64,000 nt of DNA from Planctomycetota bacterium (GCA_022574595.1 JACZRS010000008.1:30919-94918), one strand, 5' to 3'. Positions 55,147-64,000 are shown, counted from the stretch's first letter. Notes: generated by a model not told the origin, from the letters alone. Translations and numbers: made by a program.

Positions 55147-55977
55147 CTATTCGCAAAAAAACGGTAAAAACAACATTCTTTTGGGCGGGTTATGCCTCTC
55201 TAGCACCACCAGTAGTGGACAGTGGTCAGACGCAATTAAGCCTTCAACTACCTCAGCCTTAACCACTTGCCAACTATCTTCTCGTCTAACCAACACATAA
55301 TCAATTCGTCGATCAGGCTTAACATTTGGATATGTTGGCTGAGGAGAACCAGCTTGATCAGCAGTGTCTAGCCAATGTTTGCTTAGCACGTTCATAGGGT
55401 CGCTGCTGGGTTGAGAGTTTAGATCGCCCGCCAGAATCACAAGCGCATCATCAATAGGAACCAATAGATCATTGATCTTTTTCGCTTGCGCAATGCGATC
55501 GACTTGGGAATCGTGTGCCAGATGAGTTCCGCCAAAGACTAACATTCCAAAATCGTTGGTCTTCACTTGCACAACCAATAGTGCGCGCGGTTCACTGCCA
55601 TCGCCCCATGGTAGAATATAATTATCAATTGAAACTAGCGGGAATCGTGAAAGTATCGCCTCGCCATATTCACCGCCGGAGTATTCCATCGCAGGTCCAT
55701 AAGCATAGTTCATGCCGGTTAAGCGCGCCAGCTCCGCAGCCTGATCAACTCCGCTTGCGCGTTTTGTTTTACGATCAACTTCTTGAAGAGCTACCAGATC
55801 TGGCTCAAAGGCATTTATTACGTTTGCTATCCGCTGCAGATCAAACTTCCCATCCGTACCCTGGCCATGATGTATGTTATAGGTAAGGATGCGCAGCTGC
55901 TGGGGCTTACTCTGCTGTCCACAACTAACAAGTAGCGAAGCTAGAATTACCAGCAAAGTAAGAACGCGGGCACTCAT
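55147..55977 (-). CDS. Lipoprotein of the endonuclease/exonuclease/phosphatase family
   Basis: Lipobox LLVSCGQ, then the EEP fold: ILTYNIHHGQGTDGKFD, VALQEVDR with the metal Glu, GGTHLAH, ILAGDLNSQPSSDP with Asp-Asn, RIDYVLVR and SDHCPLLV with the catalytic Asp-His. Members hydrolyse phosphodiesters of nucleic acids or lipids; which is not clear here. Its start overlaps the phosphatase stop by ATGA, so the pair is coupled. Confidence 0.9.
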   Translation of the reverse strand: MSARVLTLLVILASLLVSCGQQSKPQQLRILTYNIHHGQGTDGKFDLQRIANVINAFEPDLVALQEVDRKTKRASGVDQAAELARLTGMNYAYGPAMEYSGGEYGEAILSRFPLVSIDNYILPWGDGSEPRALLVVQVKTNDFGMLVFGGTHLAHDSQVDRIAQAKKINDLLVPIDDALVILAGDLNSQPSSDPMNVLSKHWLDTADQAGSPQPTYPNVKPDRRIDYVLVRREDSWQVVKAEVVEGLIASDHCPLLVVLERHNPPKRMLFLPFFCE

Positions 55978-56837
55978 TTAAGATATGCCTCAGGGTCATC
56001 GCCGAGAGCGTTTAGCCAAGCGCCGTAGATTGGGTTGGGGAGCATGAACCATTTTGACCCCCATTTGTCTTGATACTGCCTGGTTTGCTCTTTACGTTGA
56101 TTGGGAGTCATTCCACTTGCGCCTAGTTTTGGGGCAAAGTCGCCTAGGTTGTCGCCGAAGATTTGTAGGATTCGGTATTTTTCGCAGATGAATGATCTGC
56201 GTATGCTCTTCTCTCCAGTCCAGCCTGTTTGCTGATTGCGCAATAAAACAAGATCATCTGGGCCGAGCGGCGGCAAGCCTGCGTTTTCTAAATTGGCAAT
56301 CGTGTCGGTTCGCTGCGGACATGGATCATCATTGTCAGCCCGCTTTCGACATGCACGGTTTGTAAGATAAATCACCGCAATCCCCTGGCGTTTTGCTTCT
56401 TTTATATATTCAATTACGCCACTAAGCGCAGTCGCGCGAGCCTCCGCCACCCAATTATCAAAGGAACCACGTGCGATCTGTTCATCTTCACTCATCAATC
56501 TCGCAAAGTATGGTGCGTTACTTAGAACAGTTTCATCAATATCTAAAACCACAGCAGGTAAGAGACTTGATGAGATAGTTGGATCACTCAAGTCCTGCTT
56601 CTGTTCAAGCGCAGCCGTCCAAGTTGTATCCGCTTTTGCTTGAGCTAATTGCAGCATTGCGCTTTTATAAACTGTAAGGCATGCAGCTTCATACTCTGCA
56701 GCAGTTAAAGCCCATAGTGTGCTATTAAGATTAGGCTTGCTTGATTGCTGCTTCTGTTGTTGAGTGCATCCCAATGCAAAACATACAATCGCAAAGAAAC
56801 AAGCGCCAAAACTAAATATTCTATAGATTCTCAACAT
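55974..56837 (-). CDS. Class C acid phosphatase lipoprotein (e(P4)-like)
   Basis: Lipobox FALGCTQ, then the HAD motif VVLDIDETVLSNAPY (DxDxT-type), IAVIYLTNRACRKR, the conserved Lys in TGEKSIRRSF and FGDNLGDF with the last Asp pair. This order matches outer-membrane lipoprotein e(P4), a 5'-nucleotidase/NMN phosphatase. The start is the MLRI ATG at 56837. It is the first gene of the pair with the EEP lipoprotein. Confidence 0.9.
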   Translation of the reverse strand: MLRIYRIFSFGACFFAIVCFALGCTQQQKQQSSKPNLNSTLWALTAAEYEAACLTVYKSAMLQLAQAKADTTWTAALEQKQDLSDPTISSSLLPAVVLDIDETVLSNAPYFARLMSEDEQIARGSFDNWVAEARATALSGVIEYIKEAKRQGIAVIYLTNRACRKRADNDDPCPQRTDTIANLENAGLPPLGPDDLVLLRNQQTGWTGEKSIRRSFICEKYRILQIFGDNLGDFAPKLGASGMTPNQRKEQTRQYQDKWGSKWFMLPNPIYGAWLNALGDDPEAYLK

Positions 56838-56887
56838 CCTGTTATGATCGCACAAGATATCAATGAGGTCAAAATTACCATCTCACT

Positions 56888-57000
56888 ATTTAGCCGCGGT
56901 GCTTGCCCCGCGCTCTTTTTGAGTTTGAGCGATAATTGTAATTTTCTAAAAGAGCGCGTCGCAAGCGACGCGGCTAAATGTAGTTGAGACGCGGCTAAAT
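56888..57000 (+). repeat. TTTAGCCG repeat cluster, 3' side of the RAYT gene
   Basis: Three elements: TATTTAGCCGCGGTGCTTGC at 56888, then AGAGCGCGTCGCAAGCGACG with CGGCTAAAT at 56951-56979, and GAGACGCGGCTAAAT at 56986-57000. GCGTCGC...GCGACGC pairs. The last element holds the TAG stop of the transposase gene. Confidence 0.85.
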
Positions 57001-57558
57001 AACGTGTGTTTTATCGTATGGAGTCACAATTGACCATCGTTGCTCCCGCAATCCCTCGCGCAATGGATTCTTACGAACATAATTTATCGCTCTTTGCACA
57101 TCACTATCGGTATTCAAATACACATTCCAGCCATGATCCGTCCATGGCGAATGCTCTGCAAACCATCCATCTCTACGTAGAGATCTCGTTGCCTCTGATT
57201 TACAATGACCGATGGCATGCCTTATGTCTCGCCTTGTATAGCCGACAACCATATGAACGTGAGTAGGCATTACCGCAAGGGCGTGAAGATTATAAGGCGT
57301 TTGGCCAAATGCCATTGCAATTACATGCGCTTGATTACCGGTGAATCGTACTGGTTGATACTTCAGCGCACGCTGCATCTGTTTCTTTACATTTATATCA
57401 TAGGTATTACCCGCAATGGATCGCCTCGTATTGACAGTTGTAGCTTTACCGAATCGGTATAGCTCCCATGAGGCAACAAAGGTTGACCATGATCCGCGCG
57501 GCTCGTTGGGAAGCCAGGTTCCGTAAGTAGTGAAAACACTATGAAACGCCAGGATCAT
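56995..57558 (-). CDS. REP-associated tyrosine transposase (RAYT, Y1 HUH)
   Basis: A 187-residue single-strand transposase of the IS200-like Y1 group. TTYGTWLPNEPRGSW is a typical RAYT opening, MPTHVHMVVG holds the HUH pair (His100 and His102), and AINYVRKNPLREGL carries the catalytic Tyr160. All catalytic residues are present. It is flanked on both sides by TTTAGCCG palindromes. Its stop codon TAG is part of the flanking element (ATTTAGCCGC). It is likely the enzyme that spread this repeat. Confidence 0.9.
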   Translation of the reverse strand: MILAFHSVFTTYGTWLPNEPRGSWSTFVASWELYRFGKATTVNTRRSIAGNTYDINVKKQMQRALKYQPVRFTGNQAHVIAMAFGQTPYNLHALAVMPTHVHMVVGYTRRDIRHAIGHCKSEATRSLRRDGWFAEHSPWTDHGWNVYLNTDSDVQRAINYVRKNPLREGLREQRWSIVTPYDKTHVI

Positions 57559-57584
57559 GATGGGTATATTCTACTTGATTCTGC

Positions 57585-57700
57585 GAAGAGCGCTTCGCAA
57601 GCGATGCGGCTAAATAGTGAATTTTCTCCATATTTAGCCGCTGTGCTTGCACCGCGATCTTTTTATCGAAGAGCGCTTCGCAAGCGAAGCGGCTAAATAG
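57585..57700 (-). repeat. TTTAGCCG repeat cluster, 5' side of the RAYT gene
   Basis: Three elements: GAAGAGCGCTTCGCAAGCGA with TGCGGCTAAATAG at 57585-57617, TATTTAGCCGCTGTGCTTGC at 57631-57664, and again GAAGAGCGCTTCGCAAGCGA with AGCGGCTAAATAG at 57668-57700. The first and third are near-identical. The third contains the TAG stop of thiC. Confidence 0.88.
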
Positions 57701-59453
57701 ACGCATCCTGTAATTGCTTGGCCTTTTCATCATCAACGTAATCGCTGTGGCATGAGAGTTTGTTTTCGTTTGAAGAGACGCCGCCCGCTGAAGCGGGTGC
57801 GCCGGTCATTTGCTTCTTGGTTTTGGCGGCTAGTTTATGGATCTCAGCCGGGCTTAACACGCCGCGCTTTTGGAGGATTTCTTTTTGTTCGATTGTTAGT
57901 GACGCGGAAATCGAGGGTTTATCCCATGCGTAATTTTCATCTTTACCTGAAATGAATTCCTGAATCTCCTTGGAAATGCGCACTGAACACCAATCGTGGC
58001 CGCACATCGCGCAGAAATCTGTATCAACGTCAAGATCTTCATCGTGAAACGCTCGTGCAGTATCGGGATCGAATGATAAATCAAAGTGCTTTTGCCAATT
58101 GAGTGCTGCTCGAGCTTTGGTTAATTCATCATCCCAATCGCGCGACCCCGGAATACCTAGCGCCACATCGGCTGCATGGGCAGCAATTTTGTATGCGATA
58201 CAACCTTGCTTTACATCATCTTTCTTAGGCAGGCCCAAATGTTCCTTTGGCGTAACGTAACAAAGCATCGATGCACCGTGGTAAGCAGCTGCGGTGGCGC
58301 CGATACAGCTTGTTATATGGTCGTAACCTGGAAAAACGTCCGTCACCAATGGACCCAGCACATAAAATGGTGCGCCATGGCAAAGTGTTCGCTGCAATTT
58401 CATGTTGTATTCGATTTGATCAAAGGGGACATGTCCAGGGCCTTCGACCATGACTTGTATGCCATTCGCCCAGGCACGTTCGGTCAGTTCGCCGATGGTC
58501 TCTAGCTCCGCAAGCTGCGCATCATCGGTTGCATCTGCAAGTCCGCCGGGCCTTAGGCCATCTCCAATTGAAAATGAAACATCGTATTCGTGCATAATCG
58601 CACAGATATCATCCCACAGTTCGTACATGGGATTTTGTTTGTTGTGATGCAGCATCCATTTTGCTAAAAGAGATCCGCCACGCGATACGATTCCTATGAG
58701 GCGATCCTTTACGAAAGGCAAATGTTGCCTAAGCAAACCCGCATGGATGGTAAAATAATCAACGCCTTGCTTAGCCTGATTTTCCAGCTCATTGAGAATT
58801 ATCTGGGCGTTTAAGTCTTCCAGCTTTCTGCCAATGATCATAGAATACAAGGGCACGGTTCCTATGGGAACGGTTGAGTTCTTTATAATAGCTTCGCGAC
58901 AAGCGTTGAGATCTCCGCCGGTTGATAGATCCATTGCAGTATCGCCACCCCATCTTATCGCCCACTGGAGTTTCTCGATTTCTTCATCTGTACCCGATGA
59001 AACTGGCGAAGCCCCCATGTTGGCGTTGATCTTGGTTAGCGATGCTCTGCCGATACACATGGGATCAAGTTTGTATGATAGATGCACCTTATTTGCGGGG
59101 ATAATCATTCTGCCGGCTGCGATCTCATCGCGCACCTGCTCAGCGCTTAGATGAATTTCGCGCTGAGCGACTCGCGTCATCTGCTCGGTTATGTTTCCTA
59201 ACCTTGCGTGTTCAAGCTGTGTAACAGGAGTTGACTTCTCACCTTGAGGCATAAAATCCCATGCGGTTAATGGCGATGGTTGAGGCATGCCCGGCGTGTC
59301 GGGGGATGAAAATGACAACGGCCCACCTACATCCGAAGCCAGCGCAAAACTTCCGAGGCTTGTGCCTTGCGATTGTGATGATGGATTTGCTGCGCCGATC
59401 AGAGGCCTGGCAAAGCGGTCATTTGCAATTAGATTTTCTTGTGGATGAATCAT
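57693..59453 (-). CDS. thiC: Phosphomethylpyrimidine synthase
   Basis: Radical SAM enzyme that turns AIR into HMP-P for thiamine. The [4Fe-4S] motif is [13 protein letters not shown] (C-x2-C-x4-C) near residue 490. The substrate region has [24 protein letters not shown] and [14 protein letters not shown], and the opening [20 protein letters not shown] is also conserved. The C-terminal tail after the cluster is extended and ends inside the palindromic element at 57668-57700. A TPP riboswitch precedes the gene. Confidence 0.96.
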   Translation of the reverse strand: MIHPQENLIANDRFARPLIGAANPSSQSQGTSLGSFALASDVGGPLSFSSPDTPGMPQPSPLTAWDFMPQGEKSTPVTQLEHARLGNITEQMTRVAQREIHLSAEQVRDEIAAGRMIIPANKVHLSYKLDPMCIGRASLTKINANMGASPVSSGTDEEIEKLQWAIRWGGDTAMDLSTGGDLNACREAIIKNSTVPIGTVPLYSMIIGRKLEDLNAQIILNELENQAKQGVDYFTIHAGLLRQHLPFVKDRLIGIVSRGGSLLAKWMLHHNKQNPMYELWDDICAIMHEYDVSFSIGDGLRPGGLADATDDAQLAELETIGELTERAWANGIQVMVEGPGHVPFDQIEYNMKLQRTLCHGAPFYVLGPLVTDVFPGYDHITSCIGATAAAYHGASMLCYVTPKEHLGLPKKDDVKQGCIAYKIAAHAADVALGIPGSRDWDDELTKARAALNWQKHFDLSFDPDTARAFHDEDLDVDTDFCAMCGHDWCSVRISKEIQEFISGKDENYAWDKPSISASLTIEQKEILQKRGVLSPAEIHKLAAKTKKQMTGAPASAGGVSSNENKLSCHSDYVDDEKAKQLQDASI

Positions 59454-59510
59454 TTGCGAGCGTCCTTTTTAAAAGTACAAGGATCGCCCGGCTTAGGGGA
59501 TTTAGAGGTC

Positions 59511-59604
59511 CGCGATCCCTACGCCGGTACGAACCGGATCAGGTTCCACGGGTCCGTCTCAGCTCCCTAAAAGTCGTTGACAACTTCCGGAGGCGCCCCG
59601 CGCG
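59511..59604 (-). ncRNA. TPP (THI-box) riboswitch
   Basis: Read on the minus strand the block contains AGGGAGCTGAGACGGACCCG, then TGGAACCTGATCCGGTTCG and TACCGGCGTAGGGATCGCGG, the conserved THI element, closed by a P1-like stem with GCGCGGGGC upstream. It lies about 60 bases before the thiC start. Thiamine diphosphate binding would lower thiC expression. Confidence 0.95.
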
Positions 59605-59754
59605 AACTGTGTAAGGATACACCAGTACCAATGATCCGCCAAATTACACAATAGTTCCTTGCTGATAAGTCGTTATTTGATACATTGATGATGCATTCCA
59701 TCTCCCGACCATGGAATAACTAAGAACAGGCGATCAGGCCTGGAGACTACAAAA

Positions 59755-60891
59755 ATGAAACTTAAATCAATTTTATGTGCGGCTATATGTTCTATAGCAA
59801 TGGCCAATGGTGCACTTGCAAACGACTTACTAACCGTAGGCGATTTAGCCAAGCCGCTGAAAATTACTCATTGGCTTAAAGGCAAGGAAGTAACAAAGCT
59901 CGAGCCCGGCAAGGTTTATGTGCTGGAGTTCTGGGCTACCTGGTGTGGGCCATGCATTGCTAATATGGAACACCTCTCAGAAGCGCAGGAAAAATATCAA
60001 GATCGCAATGTAAAAGTAATTGGACTAAGCGATGAGCCATTACAAAAAACCGTTAAATTTCTTCTAGGAAAATATGGCAAGGCTCAGAAGCCACAGAACG
60101 AACGAATCCGCTACGCATTAGCAACTGATCCAGATAGATCGGTTCATAAAGATTATTTCGATGCTGCGGGTCTAAGAGGAATCCCGTCAGTATTCATAAT
60201 CGGCAAGGATGCACGCATCGAATGGATCGGCCACCCTACGGATATGGATCCTGTTCTTGAAGCAGTTGTCGAAGATCGGTGGGATCGTAACAAACTAAAA
60301 GATGAAATCAAAGCCGAGCAAGAAAGTCAAAAAGCATTAAAGGATGCAAGCAAGAGACTTACTAATGCGCGTGAGGATGAGCGGTGGGAAGATATGATAG
60401 TTGAGCTTGAAGGTCTTATAGCCTTAGGGCACGATGGTTATATCCCAACAAAGCTCGCAATCATTCTTAGTAAGGTCAAAGATCGCAAGCGCGGCTATGT
60501 TTACGCAAACGAATTAATTAAACGTGCATGGGATGACAATCATTGGCTTCTCGCGCAGGTCGCTTACGCAGTAACGCACGGCATTTCAACTGGCGGTGGG
60601 AAAGATAAATATATTGTTGATGAAAATATGCGCGACTATGAGCTTGGGGTTACAACTCTAACTCGAGCTAATGAGATTACTAACTGGGAAAGCTACAGCT
60701 ATTTAGCATCGCTGGCTAAAGTCGAATTTAAGTCAAAGCGATTAAACCAGGCTGTAGAACATCAAGCTATGGCGGTTAAGCAATTAACAGCTTTGGAGCC
60801 AAAAATCCAAGTACATGAATTGGATGGTTTTCGCGAACACATCGCAAAGTATCAAGCACAACTTGAGCAATACAAGTTATCTATTAAATAA
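59755..60891 (+). CDS. Exported TlpA-like thioredoxin protein
   Basis: Signal peptide (LKSILCAAICSIAMANGALA), then a TlpA/thioredoxin domain with EFWATWCGPCIANMEHLSEA (active CGPC near residue 65), VIGLSDEPL and the cis-Pro region GIPSVFIIG. The last 190 residues are helical and TPR-like (ALKDASKRLTNAREDERWED). Expected role: periplasmic disulfide reduction. Confidence 0.88.
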   Translation: MKLKSILCAAICSIAMANGALANDLLTVGDLAKPLKITHWLKGKEVTKLEPGKVYVLEFWATWCGPCIANMEHLSEAQEKYQDRNVKVIGLSDEPLQKTVKFLLGKYGKAQKPQNERIRYALATDPDRSVHKDYFDAAGLRGIPSVFIIGKDARIEWIGHPTDMDPVLEAVVEDRWDRNKLKDEIKAEQESQKALKDASKRLTNAREDERWEDMIVELEGLIALGHDGYIPTKLAIILSKVKDRKRGYVYANELIKRAWDDNHWLLAQVAYAVTHGISTGGGKDKYIVDENMRDYELGVTTLTRANEITNWESYSYLASLAKVEFKSKRLNQAVEHQAMAVKQLTALEPKIQVHELDGFREHIAKYQAQLEQYKLSIK

Positions 60892-60905
60892 GAAAATCTG
60901 CTGGG

Positions 60906-61097
60906 TTAATACTCGTACGATTTTGGCATCAGTACCCAAAGGACGATGTACACGAATGTGCCGGGGAAACCTACGGATAGAACTGATAAGAGTACGTATC
61001 CGATTCGTACGAGGGTGGGGTCCCAATCTAATGAGCGAGCGATCCCGCCACAGACGCCGCCGATTATTCTATCATTTGTAGAGCGATGTAAAGCCAT
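60906..61097 (-). CDS. PspC-domain membrane protein
   Basis: A 63-residue protein LHRSTNDRIIGGVCGGIARS, then LDWDPTLVRIGYVLLSV and GFPGTFVYIVLWVLMP. This is the PspC (phage shock C) domain with one membrane hairpin. The start MALHRS is preferred; ATGs at 61121 and 61148 are open too. It converges with the TlpA-like gene. Confidence 0.9.
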   Translation of the reverse strand: MALHRSTNDRIIGGVCGGIARSLDWDPTLVRIGYVLLSVLSVGFPGTFVYIVLWVLMPKSYEY

Positions 61098-61166
61098 TGG
61101 TTTTGCTCCGAAATTAGTCATCTCACAACTATTATTGGGAAACGCCATCTATTACTTGCAATCGGT

Positions 61167-61691
61167 CTATTTGATGACTTGAGCCATTCCAAGCGCTCGG
61201 CGGAGGTCGATAATTTGGCCTGCGTGGGCGCTATTATGTAAACATACTCGCATTATGAGTTTGCTTAGAGGCGTTTGACTGCCATGAAACGGAATCTCTT
61301 CGTCGAGCTTGGCATCGCTTGTGCTGCTAACCGCTTGGGCGAACCGATCGCAGGCAGCTTCGAATATTTCTTGTGCGCGAATTAGTTTTGGATAAAACTC
61401 CGGATCGTCGATCGGCTTGGAATCAAAACAAACGGTTTCAGTATCAAAGTGATGCTCATCACCTTTTGCTTGCTCATTAGTTACAAAATCATTATCCGGT
61501 AGCGGCTGATTGTCGAAGCGCTCAGCTGCTCGGTTCATGGTTAACGCACAATGCCCTAAGCACCACACAACGTGGTTGGGTAGGTTCGTCGCTTGGGCGG
61601 TACGAGTTGAATCGTCAAACCCTTCAAGGAAGCGAATAAATAGCGGCTTGGTAGCTAGGATGAATTCAGCAAGCAGTTGTTGGGATGTCAC
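61167..61691 (-). CDS. DinB-family protein
   Basis: A 174-residue DinB-fold protein: LPNHVVWCLGHCALTMNRAA carries the first His ligand and IMRVCLHNSAHAGQIIDLRR the others. It resembles the gene at 1927 in layout. Two neighbouring DinB genes suggest a local duplication or shared role. Enzymatic function unknown. Confidence 0.82.
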   Translation of the reverse strand: MTSQQLLAEFILATKPLFIRFLEGFDDSTRTAQATNLPNHVVWCLGHCALTMNRAAERFDNQPLPDNDFVTNEQAKGDEHHFDTETVCFDSKPIDDPEFYPKLIRAQEIFEAACDRFAQAVSSTSDAKLDEEIPFHGSQTPLSKLIMRVCLHNSAHAGQIIDLRRALGMAQVIK

Positions 61692-61734
61692 GGTTAATTC
61701 CTTTGTGTGCGCTCTTCAAACGCTTCCCTATCGG

Positions 61735-61824
61735 GGCGCGGCTAAACGGGTTCTTCGTTTAGCCGGCGGGCTTGACCCGCTGTCTGGGTTGTTCGACGTA
61801 GGGTCAAGCCCTGCGGCTAAACAT
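61735..61824 (+). repeat. TTTAGCCG repeats, inverted pair between two DinB genes
   Basis: GGGGCGCGGCTAAACGGGTT, then CGTTTAGCCGGCGGGCTTGA with CCCGC, and GTAGGGTCAAGCCCTGCGGC with TAAAC. The last holds the TAG stop of the next DinB gene. Confidence 0.85.
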
Positions 61825-62335
61825 TATGTTGCCATTTATCATCTTTCCAATAGTCAAACTTCATTGTTGTAACTGGTGTATCCGGGAGGAGTTTAGCGGT
61901 TAGTGCGATTTGGCCGGCGTGCCAGGCGAAGCTTGTTACAACGCCCATCCAGATATCGAGTACGGTGCATTTGCCGAAGTCTGGATCTTCGACTTTGCGC
62001 GTATAATCACTTTCACTCGCAACCTCGAGGCGATATTTAGAAATCTCGCGCACTTCGTGGAAATACTCAATTAACTTGGCTTTAGGAGGATAATCTTCTT
62101 CGCTAGCCTTGCGCATCTGGATATTAAAAGGGAACCGTAGCTTCTCGTTTGTGATCATCGATCTCACCCAATTATCTTCAACTTCTGTGATATGCCAAAG
62201 CTGCCAGGCGATGCTTTTACGTTCAGTACCTGGAATCCAGAGCATTTGTTCTTCACTAAGAGGCTCGATATTGCGCAACATCATGGGCTTGCGAAACTCG
62301 AGGCCGGCCCATATTGATTGAGAGTAGGGAATCAT
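61817..62335 (-). CDS. DinB-family protein
   Basis: 172 residues, with SIAWQLWHITEVEDNWVRSM and VVTSFAWHAGQIALTAKL carrying the His ligands of the DinB fold. It is distinct from the gene at 61167 in its opening (RKPMMLRNIEPLSEEQMLWI). The TAG stop lies in the TTTAGCCGC motif of the flanking repeat. Confidence 0.8.
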   Translation of the reverse strand: MIPYSQSIWAGLEFRKPMMLRNIEPLSEEQMLWIPGTERKSIAWQLWHITEVEDNWVRSMITNEKLRFPFNIQMRKASEEDYPPKAKLIEYFHEVREISKYRLEVASESDYTRKVEDPDFGKCTVLDIWMGVVTSFAWHAGQIALTAKLLPDTPVTTMKFDYWKDDKWQHNV

Positions 62336-62350
62336 GGAAAAAGGCAGACT

Positions 62351-62392
62351 CGTTTAGCCGTAGGGCTTGACCCTACGAGGTTATGGAAGAAG
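62351..62392 (+). repeat. TTTAGCCG repeat, copy near 62.4 kb
   Basis: Reads CGTTTAGCCGTAGGGCTTGA then CCCTACGAG, identical in core to the copy at 52049, and followed by GGTTATGGAAGAAG. Confidence 0.85.
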
Positions 62393-62539
62393 TCACTTGG
62401 AATTTGGTACTAACTAGTAGAAAAGAGGATAGGAATGATGAATACTCAAATCACTAGGGAAAACCATATACAATAAGGCGATTTCGACGATACAATCGCC
62501 TATAGCTGAGTTTGTTTACTACCGTTTGAGGTTTAGATC

Positions 62540-63355
62540 ATGTTTATTGCACGAAAAATAGTTCTAGTGATATTTGGAATCTTGCTGCTAAGCGGGTGTC
62601 AAGGACGATTGTCCTCTTCTCGAGGGATTTTCAACTTTGAGGAACTATTCACCGGCCAAAGATCGATCGATGAGCCAATAGTGCTACAAGTGCTGGGGCC
62701 TATCGAGATCAATGTCGAATCGTTCGGAGGCGATGTGATTATCAACGTCGATGAGGAACTAACCGCTGCCAAGGTAACCATTACACGAGTCGCAGTCCAC
62801 GGTGCGGGCCGAAAGGAAGAAGCGGAGGCGTCGCTATCTCAAATTGATTACACGGTCGAAATAGTGCCCGGCGATCTGGGACAGGTGCTGCGCGTTCGAA
62901 CTTTTACAACACATGCAGAACCACACTTTCAGCGCGCAGATATTCTCATAGAACTGCCCGCAGTAGACGGTGTATATGTGATAACTGAGCGCGGCGATGT
63001 GGTGGCAAAGAATATCGAAGGTGTTGTTAAGATATCAAATAATCTCGGTGATGTCAGAGTTATGACTAACCTGCCTATGAAACGCTCAGTCGAAATCATA
63101 AACTCAGAAGGCGATATCGAATACCGTGTGCGCGGCGAATCTACGGGTGTGTTTGATTGCAAAGCTGAAGGTGGGCGCGTGGAACACGTTGTGAAATATG
63201 GCTTATTTAGAATTGCCCCAAATCGCCGGCGTGGAATACTGCAGGCTGCACTTAATAATGGTGATAATCTAATTAAACTTGTCACACAAGATGGCAATAT
63301 ATTTATTGCGGTGGTCGCAGATCCAACGGATGTCGGGATTTTACTGTTTCCTTAG
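62540..63355 (+). CDS. Lipoprotein with DUF4097-like beta-helix
   Basis: Lipobox LLLSGCQGR. The body has repeating short beta strands: ITERGDVVAKNIEGVVKISN, NLGDVRVMTNLPMKRS and INSEGDIEYRVRG, typical of DUF4097/adhesin-like beta-helical proteins. It is an exported protein of unknown role. Its last 15 bases overlap the end of the opposite gene remnant at 63341. Confidence 0.75.
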   Translation: MFIARKIVLVIFGILLLSGCQGRLSSSRGIFNFEELFTGQRSIDEPIVLQVLGPIEINVESFGGDVIINVDEELTAAKVTITRVAVHGAGRKEEAEASLSQIDYTVEIVPGDLGQVLRVRTFTTHAEPHFQRADILIELPAVDGVYVITERGDVVAKNIEGVVKISNNLGDVRVMTNLPMKRSVEIINSEGDIEYRVRGESTGVFDCKAEGGRVEHVVKYGLFRIAPNRRRGILQAALNNGDNLIKLVTQDGNIFIAVVADPTDVGILLFP

Positions 63356-63974
63356 GGATGCTAACCCATTAGATGCATTTGCGCAGCTTACTTCGATCCA
63401 CCGCTGAATCTCACAGCGCAATGCTGTGCTGACCTCGGAATCTTCGCCAAGTAATATATCTACATCAATAGTAGGCGCAAGTGTGCGTCGCCAATATGAC
63501 GGGCGCAGCTTCAATTGCCAAATACCTGATTCAAACGCTTTTAATGAAAACTCGTCAAAGCACTCCCAGGGGCCAGAGGGTTAGCAATCGGCTTCGTTTT
63601 CGCAAGGCCATGCCGCTTGCGCTAAGAAAGATTGCCAATTGCCTTTCATTGAAATGTTTTAGGCTTCGTGTTCGCCAATCGGTAATCAAAGGGAGGAATA
63701 CTATGCATGTCATATATATCAGAAAGATGGGTATTGATCCCTTTACGATCTCAATCACAGTCATGGTAGCGCCAATCACCCCCAGCACGCTTAGGAATGT
63801 TCGCACAAACCTTGATGGCCTCCACCGATGTCGCATGATTGGCAGTAGCCGCATGTCTTGGTCATAGCTAAAACCACACTCTGGACATTTGCCGTAATTT
63901 GGTAAACTTTCAAAGCTGTATGCGCATTTTGGGCAGTTCTTCAGCCGCAGAATGTCGCGGGGGTAATCAGCCAT
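63341..63974 (-). pseudogene. Zinc-ribbon membrane protein, frameshifted
   Basis: From the ATG at 63974 the frame reads MADYPRDILRLKNCPKCAYS, a zinc ribbon closed by CPECGF, two or three hydrophobic segments, then LLTLWPLGVL and a stop at 63555. In the next frame the sequence continues for about 80 residues as SGPWECFDEFSLKAFESGIW, with a protein-like composition, to a TAA at 63341. No start codon lies between, so the two parts are probably one gene broken by a one-base shift at about 63560-63590, near CTGGCCCCTGGG. A sequencing error cannot be excluded. Confidence 0.65.
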
Positions 63975-64000
63975 CATCACAAACCCCTAGGATTTTCGCC

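Overview
The window looks like a chromosomal segment of a planctomycete, most likely of the class Phycisphaerae. This is inferred from family content, not from a marker-gene comparison. Four secreted proteins end in the paired CPWDLD...LLxLFAQWG / DFDxSGxV...LLILFANWGPCP dockerin-like tail typical of that class. Other pointers are membrane proteins with a CPKCWxDM zinc ribbon, many lipoproteins, a K+-dependent-type membrane pyrophosphatase and a six-domain ribosomal protein S1. Base composition is moderate and visibly GC-richer between about 38.9 and 43.5 kb.

Layout. 0-8.7 kb: a partial helix-turn-helix gene at the left edge, two zinc-ribbon membrane proteins, a DinB-fold protein, an SRAP peptidase, 6-phosphogluconate dehydrogenase, a CBM9/DUF5916 outer-membrane protein and a HIT hydrolase. 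8.7-9.0 kb: a gene-free block that folds into a long closed stem and is the best non-coding RNA candidate. 9.1-21.7 kb: small lipoprotein, MFS transporter, rpsA with a strong terminator, an exported AMMECR1-like protein, a Gly-rich exported protein, a DUF2089-type regulator/membrane protein/glycosyltransferase operon, a GT39-like protein and an orphan MacB-like permease. 21.8-25.1 kb: accessory region with an unusual palindromic repeat cluster, a gene remnant and a three-gene operon ending in a Doc-like protein whose catalytic His is replaced by Gln. 25.1-33.6 kb: histidine kinase, a probable minus-strand run (hppA, rsfS, panD, trmB, two small genes), rpsU, a NYN nuclease and a DUF2314 lipoprotein. 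33.8-43.5 kb: two small regulators or unknowns, then four dockerin-tagged exported repeat proteins and a sulfatase. 43.5-56.8 kb: a pseudo-kinase/PilZ fusion, pdxH, several lipoproteins, a large M10-type metalloprotease, YjbQ, ankyrin, EEP and e(P4) phosphatase proteins. 56.9-64 kb: a REP-associated tyrosine transposase (RAYT) between two clusters of palindromes, thiC with a TPP riboswitch, a TlpA-like protein, PspC, two DinB proteins, a lipoprotein and a frameshifted zinc-ribbon gene.

Across the window at least three dispersed palindromic repeat families occur: one with core TTTAGCCG, one with core CCGGACC...GGTCCGG, and one with core CCCTCTCCC...GGGAGAGGG. The RAYT gene, thiC and one DinB gene all stop at the TAG inside a TTTAGCCGC motif, and panD stops inside a CCGGACC element. 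Together with the RAYT this is the most coherent unexplained signal here. No CRISPR array, rRNA or tRNA gene was seen.
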